Origin: Pelomyxa schiedti
Taxonomy: Eukaryota > Evosea > Pelobiontida > Pelomyxidae
Direction of reading: 5' to 3'
Length of the DNA: 21,167 bases
Assembly (NCBI GenBank): GCA_020536535.1
Contig: JAHLWZ010000237.1
Span: 18,775-39,941 of the forward strand
The notes beneath the pieces are model-generated. The model saw only the letters and a program-made list of their open reading frames with translations, was not told the origin of the DNA and made no database searches. Positions within the stretch are counted from its first letter, which is position 1, and each line of letters opens with the position of its first letter. Shown piece after piece: positions 1 through 10,675 of the stretch. The position numbers were made by a program, and so were the translations under genes.

Positions 1-3000
1 GTGAAAGCTCCAGTGCTGAGAATATTGTGATTCCGCCGAGGGCCGCGAGGCAAAATAGCAATCCTTGGTGTTTGCATTAGATGGTGGTTGTGATTTGGAT
101 TGCGATTTGTTGTTGCTTTGGGCAAAAAACAAATACCTTTGTTTTCAGTGAGGCTTTGCATGAATGGGTGTCCCTCGTAATTCACGGCAAATGTAGCAAG
201 TTGCATGGCACATGAGACAAGGAATACGGCTGTGTTGACCAAATTGGGCTGAAACACTGAATCAGGAGACGGGTGCGGCGGAATTACTCCCGGTTCGACG
301 GGGGCTGTATCCCAGGGAAAGGTGATAGTACTGGCCCGGGCAATGTGGAGTGACAGAACGAGGCACACAAAGTGAACCACAAACTGAAGGAAGACGGAAA
401 CAGGAATGACTGGATGGAAAAGAGTTTTGATGGGTCGCTGTTTGGATAGCTCTTCGAGTGGCTGGGAGCGGGATATCTAAATTGCAATTAATGCCTTATC
501 CTGAACTATAGACACATACAAAGAGAAAGCAGAAGGCAATCAACATTCCAATTACCATAGCTTGGAAGTCACCAAGTTTCACGCCATCAATATACAGAAC
601 ACTCAGTGTATATGCTTCAAAAAATTAGTGACGATGTGAGAGGTGTGGGCATACCTGATATTAGACAATTCATTGCCAAAATTTTGTACATTTGCAACGT
701 TGTCACAAGTGTGCACCTCCCTTGCTTGACGATGTGACATACAGGAGACACACTTGTCGACTTGCAAGTGAAGGGGCTAGCAATAGAGGCATCTCCCAAT
801 TGAACTAATGGAGCATCTGCTTCTGCAATTTCCGCCATTAGTTGTTGGCGGTACCTTTCAGCGGGAGTTAGGGTAGGGGAAGCAGGGGTGTTTAGTTTTT
901 TCGTGGAAGTACGATGAGAAGATTGTGGGGAAGTGTTCGGCGATTGTGTGGCAGCTGTTGGGGATGATGTAGCTGCTTTTTGAGTTTGCGTCGACGGTGC
1001 TAGAAGAGCAACCCCCACATGTGCTTGCTTCAAACCACCTACATCATTCACACCATCGCCACACATCAAAGTTACTGTTCCAAGTGCATTCAGCATGGTA
1101 ATTGCGGCTTCTTTTTGCTCAGGTGAAACGCGAGCAAAGACTCTCACACGAGGAAGAAGTAAGCGGAGGTGTGGAGTGTCACTGAAAGCAGTAAAAGTCT
1201 CCCCACTCACACAGAGATTGTACTTGCCTTTTCCGACATTCTTTAGGGCCTCTGGTGTTGCAGGTATCCTGACTATCTCGTCAACACTGACCCATTCCAA
1301 CTCTCCTGAGCCCTCCTGCCGGGTGAGTACTAGAATTGTATGGCGAGCAATCCCAACGTCATGTGCAACATAGCAAGAGGTTAGCGTGCTATCTCCAGTG
1401 ATCATCACAACTTTATGTGACGATTTTCTGAGCTTTGTGATGGTGGAGCGAGTGTGTGGCTTGAGAGAGCAAGCAAAAAGAGCGAATCCTGCAAACTCGA
1501 AGCCAGTTTCTATGGTTTCTCTTGCTGAGGATAATGATGTTTGTCCAATACCCGAGTTACTAGATATTTTGTGGTAACCTAGGGCTAGCACACGAGTTCC
1601 TTGGCGTGCATGGTACCGGTAAAGGTTGTCATAGTTTGGAGGAAGTGTCTCCGGAACGAAGAGAAGTTTCATAACTTCTGGTGCGCCTTTTGAGACAACC
1701 CATGTAGATTGTTGGTGATGATGCCCGCTTTTGTCTTCCACAGTGATAATAGTAGACATACGTTTTAATTGGGAGGTAAATGGGAAACGATGGGTGACGG
1801 TGACACTGACACCAGAAATGTGCGACTTCTTTTCTGGGAGAGGAGTGGCAACGTCATTCTTCACACTCCATCCTATTCCAGAGAGTGCCGCAACTTCCAG
1901 TGGATCACCTACAATCTGTTTCTCCACTCTGACTAGGGAATGGCAACCAGCAAGTACATATAATGAAGGAAACCCCATTTCATTAGGTGGAGTAAGGAGA
2001 CCGCCATCAATGTTCTCATTGGTATCCTCGACCTCTTTCTTGGCTTCAAGGTTATCCTCACCCTTCTTGGGTTCTGGGTGCTTCCCCTTACAACACCCCA
2101 CGACGCCTTGGAAAACCAATTCGTCGCTAGTCAGTGTTCCGGTCTTATCAAAGCAACACACATCAACAGCTCCAGCAAATGGGATGCGGAATGGCTCCGT
2201 ACAAAAAACTCCCAGCCGCTTAAGTGCCAATAGAGAGGTATTCACAGCAAGACTCAGCTCCATAGGAAGTTCAGGTGGTACAACCTATACAAAAATCAGC
2301 TCTAATCAGCACTGAAATGATGCATACCGAAGTAAGAATGAGAGTGCAATTGAGCAACAATTTGTATCTATTCCTATTCTCCTCGAGCCCTTTGTGTAAC
2401 ACATATCCAGCAGCGGCAATAGCAAACACAAGCAGGAACGCAATGAAAATAAGAGCGGATCCTCCTGTATCCACAGTGACACGCTCACAGCCATATAGAA
2501 TTGTACGCATCAAACTTCCTTGACTTGTTTCAAATCCAGTACGTAGAACACAGGCAACACAACCGCCATCAACGGGTCTAGAAAAGCTTGCTGTGGATTG
2601 ATGTTTTTGAGGGGGTCCCATGTGCTGAACAACAGTGGTGCCACCAAAAAGGATGTGCTGTTTGTGGTGAACAAGCGAGAGAGGTGTGGCCGGTGGAAGG
2701 GTATTGATTGATTCCTTCAGGTGTGGAGTGGATTCACCTGTGAGCATTGCTTCATTAAGGACACATGAGCCACTGAGAATGACCGCGTCGCAAGGCATAA
2801 CCTAATGTTCACTCAGTGGGGGGGACAAGCGAAATAACTCGGAGACTGCCACTCACAAAAGGAGCTTTGGTGCTTCCTCTGACCACCGAGATTATATCCC
2901 CTGGTATAAGCTGATCAGAAGAGATGGGTGTCCACTTGCCAAATCTAAGTGTATTCAGGTTCTAAAATTGAGTTTAATGATTCCAAAACTCGTCGTGACA

Positions 3001-4353
3001 ATAAACCTGAGGAGGCTTGTTAACCATATCTCGTAGGGTAGCTAAATTTCTCATTCTAGATTTTACAACTGTGGCCTCAAAGACCTGAGCACTAGTTATC
3101 AAGGGAATCTAGTGTAGAAACTTCGTACCATTAACAGAACGAGCATGAACAATGCATACTGAGGGTACTCATCAAGACACCATAAGCCAACACAAAATAC
3201 TTGAAACACAAAGAAAGGGGCGAGAGCTTGCTCTTTGTATAACTCAAAGAATCCACGTACAGGGAAATCGAAGTGATTTTTCCCGTGTTTTTCCTTTCCA
3301 CAGTGTGAAATGAATGTGGAGAAGGGAATGGAGCATACAGTTGCCGCTGCCAAGTGGGATTGACTAGTGTGACCTGGGTGAGACAAATATGTTCCCACTG
3401 GAAGGTCGATAGGTTGTCTAAGAGCCTGGAATGTACATAATCTGGGATGGAAATAAAATTTCGTCTGGGTATAATAAGTCAATGGGGAGAATGAAATTAG
3501 GCTGAACAACTTTCTGGTAGACAAAATAGCAAGACCAGTCCCCAGGGTCTTCAGTTTCACAAGAAAACGGAAATTCGCTGAGTCTTGGTATCGGCGCGCT
3601 CGAATCGGGAGATACATGCACTATGGGACACAATTCCACAAGACCCTTGTGTATCACAGGGTCCACCTTCACATGTGTAACACCAAGAGAAGAAAGAGAA
3701 GGAACTTTTGCTCCCATAAGTTCTGCTGACGGCTGTGGTAGCTTGATAGGGGTGTACGCAATCCAGCAGCGAATCCGCACGGACCAGTACATGGCCAAAT
3801 GGAAGCCCGCGTGAAGCAGCATAACGGCGATTATGGGAGACAGCGAGATTATGACCTCCACGGGAAGATATCCCCCGGCGATTTTGACCTCGTCCGACGT
3901 GGTGCCGTTGGCAATGTCGCTCAGGTTGGTCCCATAATCCGGCACCCCACTGGCGTTTCCCCCTTCTACTTCGCCTTCTCCCTCGTAATTCCCCAGCTCC
4001 ACCGAGGCGGCGTCGCTCCCATTCCCAGCCCCTTCGCCTCCCACAACTGCGACGGCGGCAGCCCCGTCGCCGCCGTAGTAGCCCATCAGCAGCGACACCG
4101 CCACCGCCACCGCGGCGCCGTAGAGCGCGACGAACGGCCCAACGTTGAGCCTCGCCAGCGACCCCCGCCGCCTGTACAGCCTCACGCCCTCCACGATCCC
4201 CCCGCCTCCCGCTCCCTCTCCCACGCCCGCGCCCGCGGCCACGCCCACGCGCGCTCCGTCGTCCCCGTCCCTCCGTGCCCCGGCGCCCCCCAGCTCCAAC
4301 TTTGGAGTGGCTATCTCAGCGCCGCTGTGCCCCTCGGCCACATCACTGTGCAT
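1..4353 (-). CDS. SPF1: P5A-type ATPase (Spf1/ATP13A1 family), C-terminus cut by window edge
   Basis: P-type ATPase of the ER membrane; the family removes mis-inserted transmembrane helices. Proposed exons (complement): 4353-3511, 3464-3339, 3293-3129, 3084-3007, 2961-2857, 2801-2328, 2284-655, 614-520, 476-137, 63-1; introns are 40-73 nt and phases agree. Visible motifs are the N-terminal [37 protein letters not shown] in the first ATPase transmembrane part, LTGES (actuator), [15 protein letters not shown] (the P5A signature), [12 protein letters not shown] with the phosphorylated Asp, the KGAPE nucleotide-binding site, MITGD and [12 protein letters not shown]. The C-terminal membrane helices include [14 protein letters not shown] and [14 protein letters not shown]. 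About 1300 residues are present against about 1200 usual for the family, the excess being a Gly/Ala/Glu-rich insertion after the first hydrophobic segment and Ser/Thr-rich spacers in the cytosolic domain. All catalytic residues are intact. The last roughly 30-50 residues lie outside the window. Confidence 0.93.
3880..4110 (-). other. GC-rich coding insertion in the P5A ATPase N-terminal region
   Basis: Part of exon 1 of the P5A ATPase between its first and second hydrophobic segments. It encodes Gly/Ala/Glu-rich low-complexity sequence with several Asn-X-Ser/Thr sequons (NGS, NAS, NLS, NGT). In the family topology this loop lies on the luminal side, so glycosylation is possible; that is inference. 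The GC content is visibly above the rest of the gene. Confidence 0.6.
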
Positions 4354-4519
4354 TTGCTAGATTCGCTTGATTATGGAAAAGCTCTGTGATGGGACCAATT
4401 TTTCGAGGTGCAGACCCTTTTCTCTCCCCCTTGGCTAAAAAGCTCTGCATCTTCCCTGCAGAGCAGGGTTTCCGGAAACACATTTTTTGGTGCCTCCTTT
4501 TTCTCATCGGGATTCTTTC

Positions 4520-7500
4520 TCAGGAAATCCCAAATACTAGTGCTGTAGTGAAGGTCGGTGGCGATTCTGGTGAACCTGTTGCCGTCGGCGATGTCGTCGC
4601 CGTTGCCGTCGTTGCTGCTCTCTGGTGTACTGTACCAGGATGGCTTGACTTGTACTTTTTGAACCTCGCAGACAGCTCCTTGGCAGCAGCACCGTGGCCC
4701 AGGGAGTAGTAGATATCACACAGAGACTGCATGGCACGGGAGCACAGGGGGTTCTGCTCCAGGCACTGCAGAAGAACCCTCTCGGCGACGGCCGGGAGCC
4801 CAAGGGCTTTGTTCACGTAGTCCCCGTACTGGTACAGGGTCTCTGAGTCACCTGGGTCGACAATCAGTGCCTTGAGGAAGTAGCGGTAAGCATCCTCGTT
4901 CTGGCAGGAAGCGAAACAGAAAAAGTGAGTTATGGGTTTGGGGTTTTGGGTTGTGTGGTGCATTTGTTTGTTGAGTTTGGGGAGTGATGAAAAATGGGAG
5001 AAAAAATACCAGTAGTTCAGTACCGGAGAAGAAGCTGAGAGTTATTTGAGCTAGGTTCCGAAGTGTAATTTTGTTATTTGGGCAGCACTCGAGGGATTTG
5101 AGGAAGAATCGTTTGGACTGGGACATAGAATATAGAGGAGCAGCTGTGTATCGGGCCTGTGCGGTTGTCGGTTAGTTAGGTGTCAGTGCTTTGAGAAGTG
5201 GGATAGACTTCAAGTTTCAAGAAATAGCCTCTGGAATGGTTGATAATGCTCATGTGCTTAACTCTTGGCTTGATAACCTGCGTGTGCCAAGTGAGTGATT
5301 ATCAAGTGCCACCCACTTTCCACTGCTGGCTTACCTGGATATCTCCTTCGTATAGCTAAGTGAAAATTAGAAAATAGGAAATGGGATTGAACTTTGAAAC
5401 TTTTTCAAGAAAATCGAGAGTTGAATCTTTGGATTTTTGCATAAATGTCATTAAAGTTGGTGCTAGTTTACATCCTGTCAAACGTAGTATTCGTTTTAGA
5501 AGAAGAACCATGGCTGGAGTGTGAGTGCGTTCCTAATATTAGTCAGGTGTATTTTCAGAAGGAAAAATTAAACGAAACCTCTATAAGGAACAGTTTCTGG
5601 GGCAGTTGGGATGCTTTTCCACTTCGTAGAAGAGACACTATATCAACTTGGAATTTTGATTTCACACTATTTGTGATCTTTATAGGGTGTTACCCCGTTA
5701 AAAAAAAGAAAAATCACTCACTTCAGTCCAGCATTGAAGATTTGCCAACTCTCGGAACTTGGAGACAAATATATTTACAAAAGGAGTTTCAGCAGGCTGA
5801 TCTAACATTTTCTGAAATAAAGCAAATACGTTGAGCAACAATAGGGCAAATAATGCACAAGGAAACCATTAAATTTCGCTGCTGGGCGTATATGTTCAGC
5901 CGAATTGCCCTGGCAATCATCTCGATACATAGCAGTACCAGTGTATTATGTAATCCATCAGAAAAGAAAGGTTGTCCAGCATAGATTTCATTAGCTGCGA
6001 TAGCAACTTTACCAAGATGCCGGAAATTGACACCCCTTGATAGGTGAATTGAATGGATAAGGAAGAAAATCATTTACCAAGAATGGACCACAGTTTTCAG
6101 AGGAAAATCCCACGCAGACTCTTCAAATATTTTCTCAACAAGCTGTCGTGCACACTAATTAAAGTCGGACATCACTGTTCAACTCTTACAGTCGTGTAAA
6201 AAGCGTACATTTGGGATTGCTTCCTTGTGGAGATACTCACTGGCACAAAGAACATCATGGTTGAGTTTGGCTTCATTCTCTGAATAACACTGATGTTAAA
6301 ATGTCCGAATAGATTTCCAGGAAAACCTTGGTCGTGCATAAACCTACTCCATGCATCTGAACAAAGAGGAGTTGAAAATTGACGCACAAGCTCTGGTCTG
6401 AGAAGCTCGAACAAGTGTGATCGGCTTCAATAGTGTGAGATCGGAAAAGAATAGTGTGGAACTACGTCTTAGATGCTGATGGTGGAGCTTCTGGGGGAAA
6501 GGTGCGGCTGAAATCCAACAGGTAAAACCGATTATCTGGAGCAATGTGCCCCTCTGTGTCAGCACAGGTAAATATCAAGGCGTCGTTGATTTTATGTGGA
6601 ACTAAGTTCAATTTTGATGCCAAAGATTCAAGAATCTGTACTGAACCACAGTTATATTGTTGGATGTTCGTACCATTCAAACCTGTGATGGAACATGTTC
6701 GTCAGTGTGGAAATGTTGCCCAGCATCACTGGTTCCCAGAACAATAGTGTTCTCAGTTATTGGTAGTAAGGTCATGGCAATTAATCGGAACCCTCTATAA
6801 CCAATAAGCCTTTCTCAATGTGGTGTGAAAAAAAACCTGTAATCAACAAGAGCCATAAGAGGGAGTGACAATCCATATGTCTCTTCTTTGTAAATGTTTA
6901 CTAAAGACTTTTCTTTTGTTATTGACAGATTTATCTCCACGCAAAAAACCTTCAGTTCATGCCCAGCTACTTTCGCAGCATCCCAGTCATCACTGAAGAG
7001 TCCCTATGCCATTTAAGGTGGAGGTAGAAAAGGGAAAGGAATAACATGTCTATCAACAGCAAATTTGAAAAGTATATTGTTCACAATGTACCTAGTATTT
7101 CAATGAATCAATATATCTGATAACTTAGAAGGTACTTATCCCCTCCAGCAATTCCCCCCAAAGAAAGAGGCTTTACAGTCTTTTGAGAGACTGGTAGATA
7201 ACGTTCATTAATTATAATGACGCCATACCTACATTACAAGTAACCATTTGTGGAGAAATTTTATAAAATGTCAAAGGACATGCATTCTAGCAATATGGAT
7301 AAAGTCTGAAGCAAGATTTGAAAGCTCTTGGTTAATTCCAAGTTTATCATCAAATTTTCCTTCAGAGAATCTTTCATTTATTTGTTTTAATATAAAAAAG
7401 GAGAAGAAAAATGGGGAGTACTTGAGACAGTGGATTCTTTCCGTAATAGACTGGAACCTGGCATTTAAATCAGAACTGACATTACACAGATGTGAAGGCG

Positions 7501-9153
7501 GCAAAAGAACTGGTGCATCATCCAGAGAGGTCAATTGATTCACAAGGTGTCGATGAGGCATGAAGGCTTCTGGGGTAGACACTCGGTCCGCCTGGGTTAC
7601 AGGTAGAGATAATTTTCCTTGGAGTGGGGAATCTTCATAATTTCCATTTGCGGATGGGGCGCCCTGTTCATAACTTCCGTTGGCAGGTGGTGCCCGGCGA
7701 AGGGATGGAAGATATGAGTAATTATTACCGGGTGTTGTAGTGTTGGCGGGGGCGGGAGGTGGAGTAGTGGAAGAAATGGGAGAAGAAATTGTTTCTGGTT
7801 TGTCAGAGCCAATAGTGGTGTCCCTTTTGTGACTCAGTTTTAATGTGGAAGGGAAAAAAGGAGAACCAGGAAGTCTGAAGTGATTTGTGCTTATCTTTTA
7901 CATCACTCATTGATACTACACTTTCATATCGTGGAAGTGGAGAGCAAAAAAGTGGTGGCTCTTCCTTTGAGAAGATCTACATATTGGGAGGTTAAATGTG
8001 GGCAGGTGGTCAAATCTTACTTGATCAATTCTTGATGATAAATTGTTCTGTAGCACACTATTGTTTGAGATAGCCCTCACCAGCAACTTTGCGTTTATGC
8101 ACGTTCCAAGAGAAACATAAGACCAATGCAACAGGTCATTATCATCTAGTATGTCAGATACTCGTACACAACAATTGCCAACCAACTGACGCCGAGACAG
8201 TAAACCTTTCTGGGAGGAGTAGTCAATACACAACTCCCAAGGTAGAGAGTTGGAGCATGAACCTTTGTATAAAAAACTGTAACACTCAGTATCAGCAGCC
8301 TGGCGCTAGCTCCTGACACAGTGCACACAAACTCAGGCGAGAAAGCGGTGCTCGTGTTGGTCTCATTTGGCCACGCAGCCAGGCCATTCCAACGCCTTGC
8401 TGCAGCTGTCACATTTGCCACAGCAGCCAAATAGTCCTCATCCCTCTCCAAATCAATGCCACAAGCATTGGAATTATCATTATCGTTAAAATTAGCATTA
8501 GCATTCGCCTTAACACTGTCACTGGCAGTAGCATTTGAACCAGTCGCCGAAGAACACGTAGTGCCAACACCACAAACAGACGAGGCCTCAGCGTCTGAAG
8601 TACAACACGAAGGTGTAGTAGTAGGAGCACAAACAGCCTCGACAGCAGAATTGCAACAACTAGCACTAGCGTTGGTGCTCCTACTAGTAGCAGGAGCAGG
8701 AGCAGGAGCAGGAGCAGAGGTGAGAGCGCGGGGAGCCCCCCACAGCGGCCCAAACCCCGACCCATGAGACAGCCTCATTATTCCCCTCTCCGTCCCTGGC
8801 TGCTGCTCCTGCCTCGCGGGGCTACTGGTACTACTACTAGTAGCAGTAGCAGTAGAAGAAGAAGAAGAAGAAGTCGTGGCCGCCGTGCCGCCGGGGCGGG
8901 GCTGGGGCTGGGGCTGGGGCTGGGGCGAAGGCGAAGAGGGGGCGGTGGGCGTGGGCGTGGGCGGGGAGGGGGGAGCCACGAGCGCCACCTCCGCGGTTAC
9001 CGCCCCCACGCACGACGGGTCGACCAGGTGGCACCACGGCATGATCTTCACCCTGCATATCCTCACGTCCACCTGCGGCTGATGAGGTTGTTGTTGCTGT
9101 TGCTGTTGCATTTGCTGCTGCGTCGTCGTGGCGGTAGCAGTCCCTCGGTTCAT
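4520..9153 (-). CDS. Large Clu-like protein with C-terminal TPR repeats, multi-exon
   Basis: Multi-exon minus-strand gene. The long first exon (about 9153-8300) encodes poly-Gln, Pro-Gln, poly-Ser and Ala-Pro low complexity around islands such as VDVRICRVKIMPWCHLVDP. Next come KGLLSRRQLVGNCCVRVSD (about 8200), a Pro/Asn-rich spacer and STPEAFMPHRHLVNQL (about 7570). The core resembles the Clu (clustered mitochondria) family: LPLMALVDYRGFRLIAMTLL (about 6760-6880, across an intron), DNRFYLLDFSRTFPPEAP (about 6480-6530), LFELLRPELVRQF (about 6400) and GVNFRHLGK (about 6025). The C-terminal TPR part uses exons 5532-5401, 5355-5335, 5117-5010 and 4900-4520, with LYEGDIQ, SKRFFLKSLECCPNN and FLKALIVDPGDSETLYQYG; it ends after a Thr/Ser-rich tail. 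Most junctions keep frame in 35-110 nt introns. Less certain are the junction near 8290, the one near 7835 and the start codon; the N-terminal exon could belong to a separate gene. True Clu proteins bind mRNA for mitochondrial proteins; this relative may differ. Confidence 0.75.
8692..8717. repeat. GGAGCA hexanucleotide repeat (coding, Ala-Pro on minus strand)
   Basis: About four tandem GGAGCA units inside the first exon of the Clu-like gene. Read on the minus strand they give an Ala-Pro dipeptide run. A six-base period keeps the reading frame when copy number changes. Confidence 0.85.
8831..8873. repeat. Adjacent CTA/AGTAGC and AGA trinucleotide repeats (coding, poly-Ser/Thr)
   Basis: A short run of CTA and AGTAGC units passes into a run of AGA/GAA triplets. 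On the minus strand the AGA part reads as TCT codons for a serine run and the rest as Ala/Thr/Ser. The abrupt switch of motif is typical of compound microsatellites. Confidence 0.8.
8897..8926. repeat. GGGGCT hexanucleotide repeat (coding, Pro-Gln on minus strand)
   Basis: Four to five GGGGCT units in the first exon of the Clu-like gene; on the minus strand these give a Pro-Gln run. The GGGG blocks on the plus strand (the non-template strand is minus) could form a G-quadruplex, which is inference only. Confidence 0.8.
9087..9122. repeat. TTG/CTG triplet run encoding poly-Gln on the minus strand
   Basis: Mixed TTG, CTG and one ATT triplet on the plus strand, read as CAA/CAG glutamine codons with one Met on the minus strand, close to the proposed start of the Clu-like protein. 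Codon mixing suggests an old rather than a freshly expanded repeat. Confidence 0.85.
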
Positions 9154-9458
9154 GTGCCTGGTGGGAGGGCTTATGGGTTGGTGCGACGCTTGGGCCTACG
9201 AACTTTTTGATCAACAACGGAGGGGGAAAAAAAACGAATCTCGAAACAGAAGAGATCTCATAGGATCCGCAATAACACAAAGAAAAACAAAAAAAAAACA
9301 AAACCACAGTGGTGTGGGTGGGGTTGCCGGATTTGCGTGCTGCAATAAGTTGCGACAAACACAGAGCTATTTGTATTACACTACGATTGTTGTTGTTATA
9401 AAACTATTTGCACCTGTATACTTCAAATACTCCACCGCCCCCAAACATCATTTACGCG
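9154..9458. promoter_or_regulatory. Shared divergent upstream region (Clu-like gene / RING gene)
   Basis: This 305-bp stretch lies between the proposed ATGs of two genes that point away from each other, so it must hold both 5' UTRs and probably both promoters. It has an A-rich tract near 9280-9300 but no clear TATA element. No conserved coding sequence was seen. Confidence 0.5.
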
Positions 9459-10505
9459 ATGCAACAAGACTATTGTTGTATATGCCTCAGCGTGGTAGCT
9501 GACGAGCATAAAAAAGGTTTGTTTGTCTTCCTCTCTTTCTCCTTGCTATAGTAATTCCGGCAGGCACTGTTGTTGATTGCTCTCACGCTTTTTGTGAGAG
9601 TTGTTTGAGCCAGTGGGTAACCCGTAAGAGGGTGTGCCCCCTATGCAAGGGACCCATAACAGCAATTCGCACAATGTCAGAGCATGGTGTCGTGGTGTGT
9701 TACTGAAGCCTTTTTTTTTTCCCCTAGGTTCTTATCTTCTATGGTTTTTCCCCTCCACCACACTGCAGGAGACACCCTGCAGTTCGATGGCAGAGCCTAA
9801 GCCTGCCACTGAAGCTGACTTGGTATCATCCTCTTTGCACAATAACACTTTGTGCCTCACCAAATACAGGGGTGCCTTGATCAATCCTTCTTTCTTCCGG
9901 AAGTACAACGATTAGCAGTTTTTGTTTCTGAGACCTACTCATCTTTCATGACTGAACAACGACAACCTGGTCCAGGTGATGCCCAGGTGCCTTTTGGTTT
10001 CTTGCTTTATCTACCATTAACATCATACATTCTAGCACCTTCGACTAACGAAACTTTGTGGCGAGATTACTGAAGAGCTAGATGAATATCAGTGTGCCCT
10101 GGCATCTGATGCATGCCTTCACTTTGACCCAAACATGTTTCTTTCTCGACTGTATGACCTGCAGTCATGCGTTGTTACCATGAGGAGAGGGCGCTACCCT
10201 TCTTCCTACCATGCTCCCAAGTGAGTGGGGCCAGGGATTTAAAAGGAGATACGTACCTCTGCTAACTCAATTTTAGGAATGTAGATGGTGCCTATCCACA
10301 TCTACCCGTAACCACCACCCGAAGTACGCACAGTACCCATAGGACGCACACAGGCTACAACAATGAGGAAGATTACTATGATGAGGCCGACTACGACTAT
10401 GACTTTGATGGTGAAGGTGGTTATGGACTTGTGGGCAAGAAGAAGAACAGGAGAACAACCACACGCGAGGCCAGGAAACCACCCAAGTCAACCAGAAGGG
10501 TGTAA
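9459..10505 (+). CDS. N-terminal RING-finger protein, probable E3 ubiquitin ligase
   Basis: Proposed exons are 9459-9516, 9552-9694, 9769-9822, 9870-9986, 10036-10220 and 10277-10505, giving 261 residues with all phases consistent. The protein begins MQQDYCCICLSVV and carries a complete C3HC4 RING within about the first 55 residues: Cys-x2-Cys, then DCSHAFCESC and CPLCKGPI, split by a 35-nt intron. This is the family's Zn-binding fold that recruits E2 enzymes. A middle part (residues about 86-190, with RLAVFVSETYSSFM and LHFDPNMFLSRLYDLQ) looks conserved but I cannot name it. The tail is Tyr/Asp-rich (YYDEADYDYDFDGEGGYG) followed by a Lys/Arg-rich end, an acidic-then-basic pattern suggesting nuclear or nucleic-acid contacts. 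The exon 2/3 junction has an alternative (9686 to 9728), also in frame. A GTAAGT donor overlaps the stop codon, so a longer spliced C-terminus is possible. Confidence 0.8.
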
Positions 10506-10675
10506 GTACGCTGAGCACACACCAACCAAAACAGTAAAACCAAGAACTGTGCCAACATAGAGCTTTTCCAAGAAACAATGGAAGAAAAGAGAATGCTCTG
10601 ACACCAAAAACATTTTATGAATTTTTTTTTTTACTATTCTCTGTTCTGTTTGGAATGGTGCGGAAGGGTACAGGC

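Noticed and set aside
1731-2315. Plus-strand open frame of 194 codons
   Set aside because: Antisense of the conserved P5A ATPase exon with its DKTGT motif on the other strand.
3799-4389. Plus-strand open frame of 196 codons rich in His/Arg/Pro
   Set aside because: It is the antisense of the GC-rich exon 1 of the P5A ATPase; no family motif and the length follows from composition.
8764-9210. Plus-strand Arg/Gly-rich open frame
   Set aside because: Shadow of the microsatellite-rich exon of the Clu-like gene; its repeats read as low complexity in every frame.
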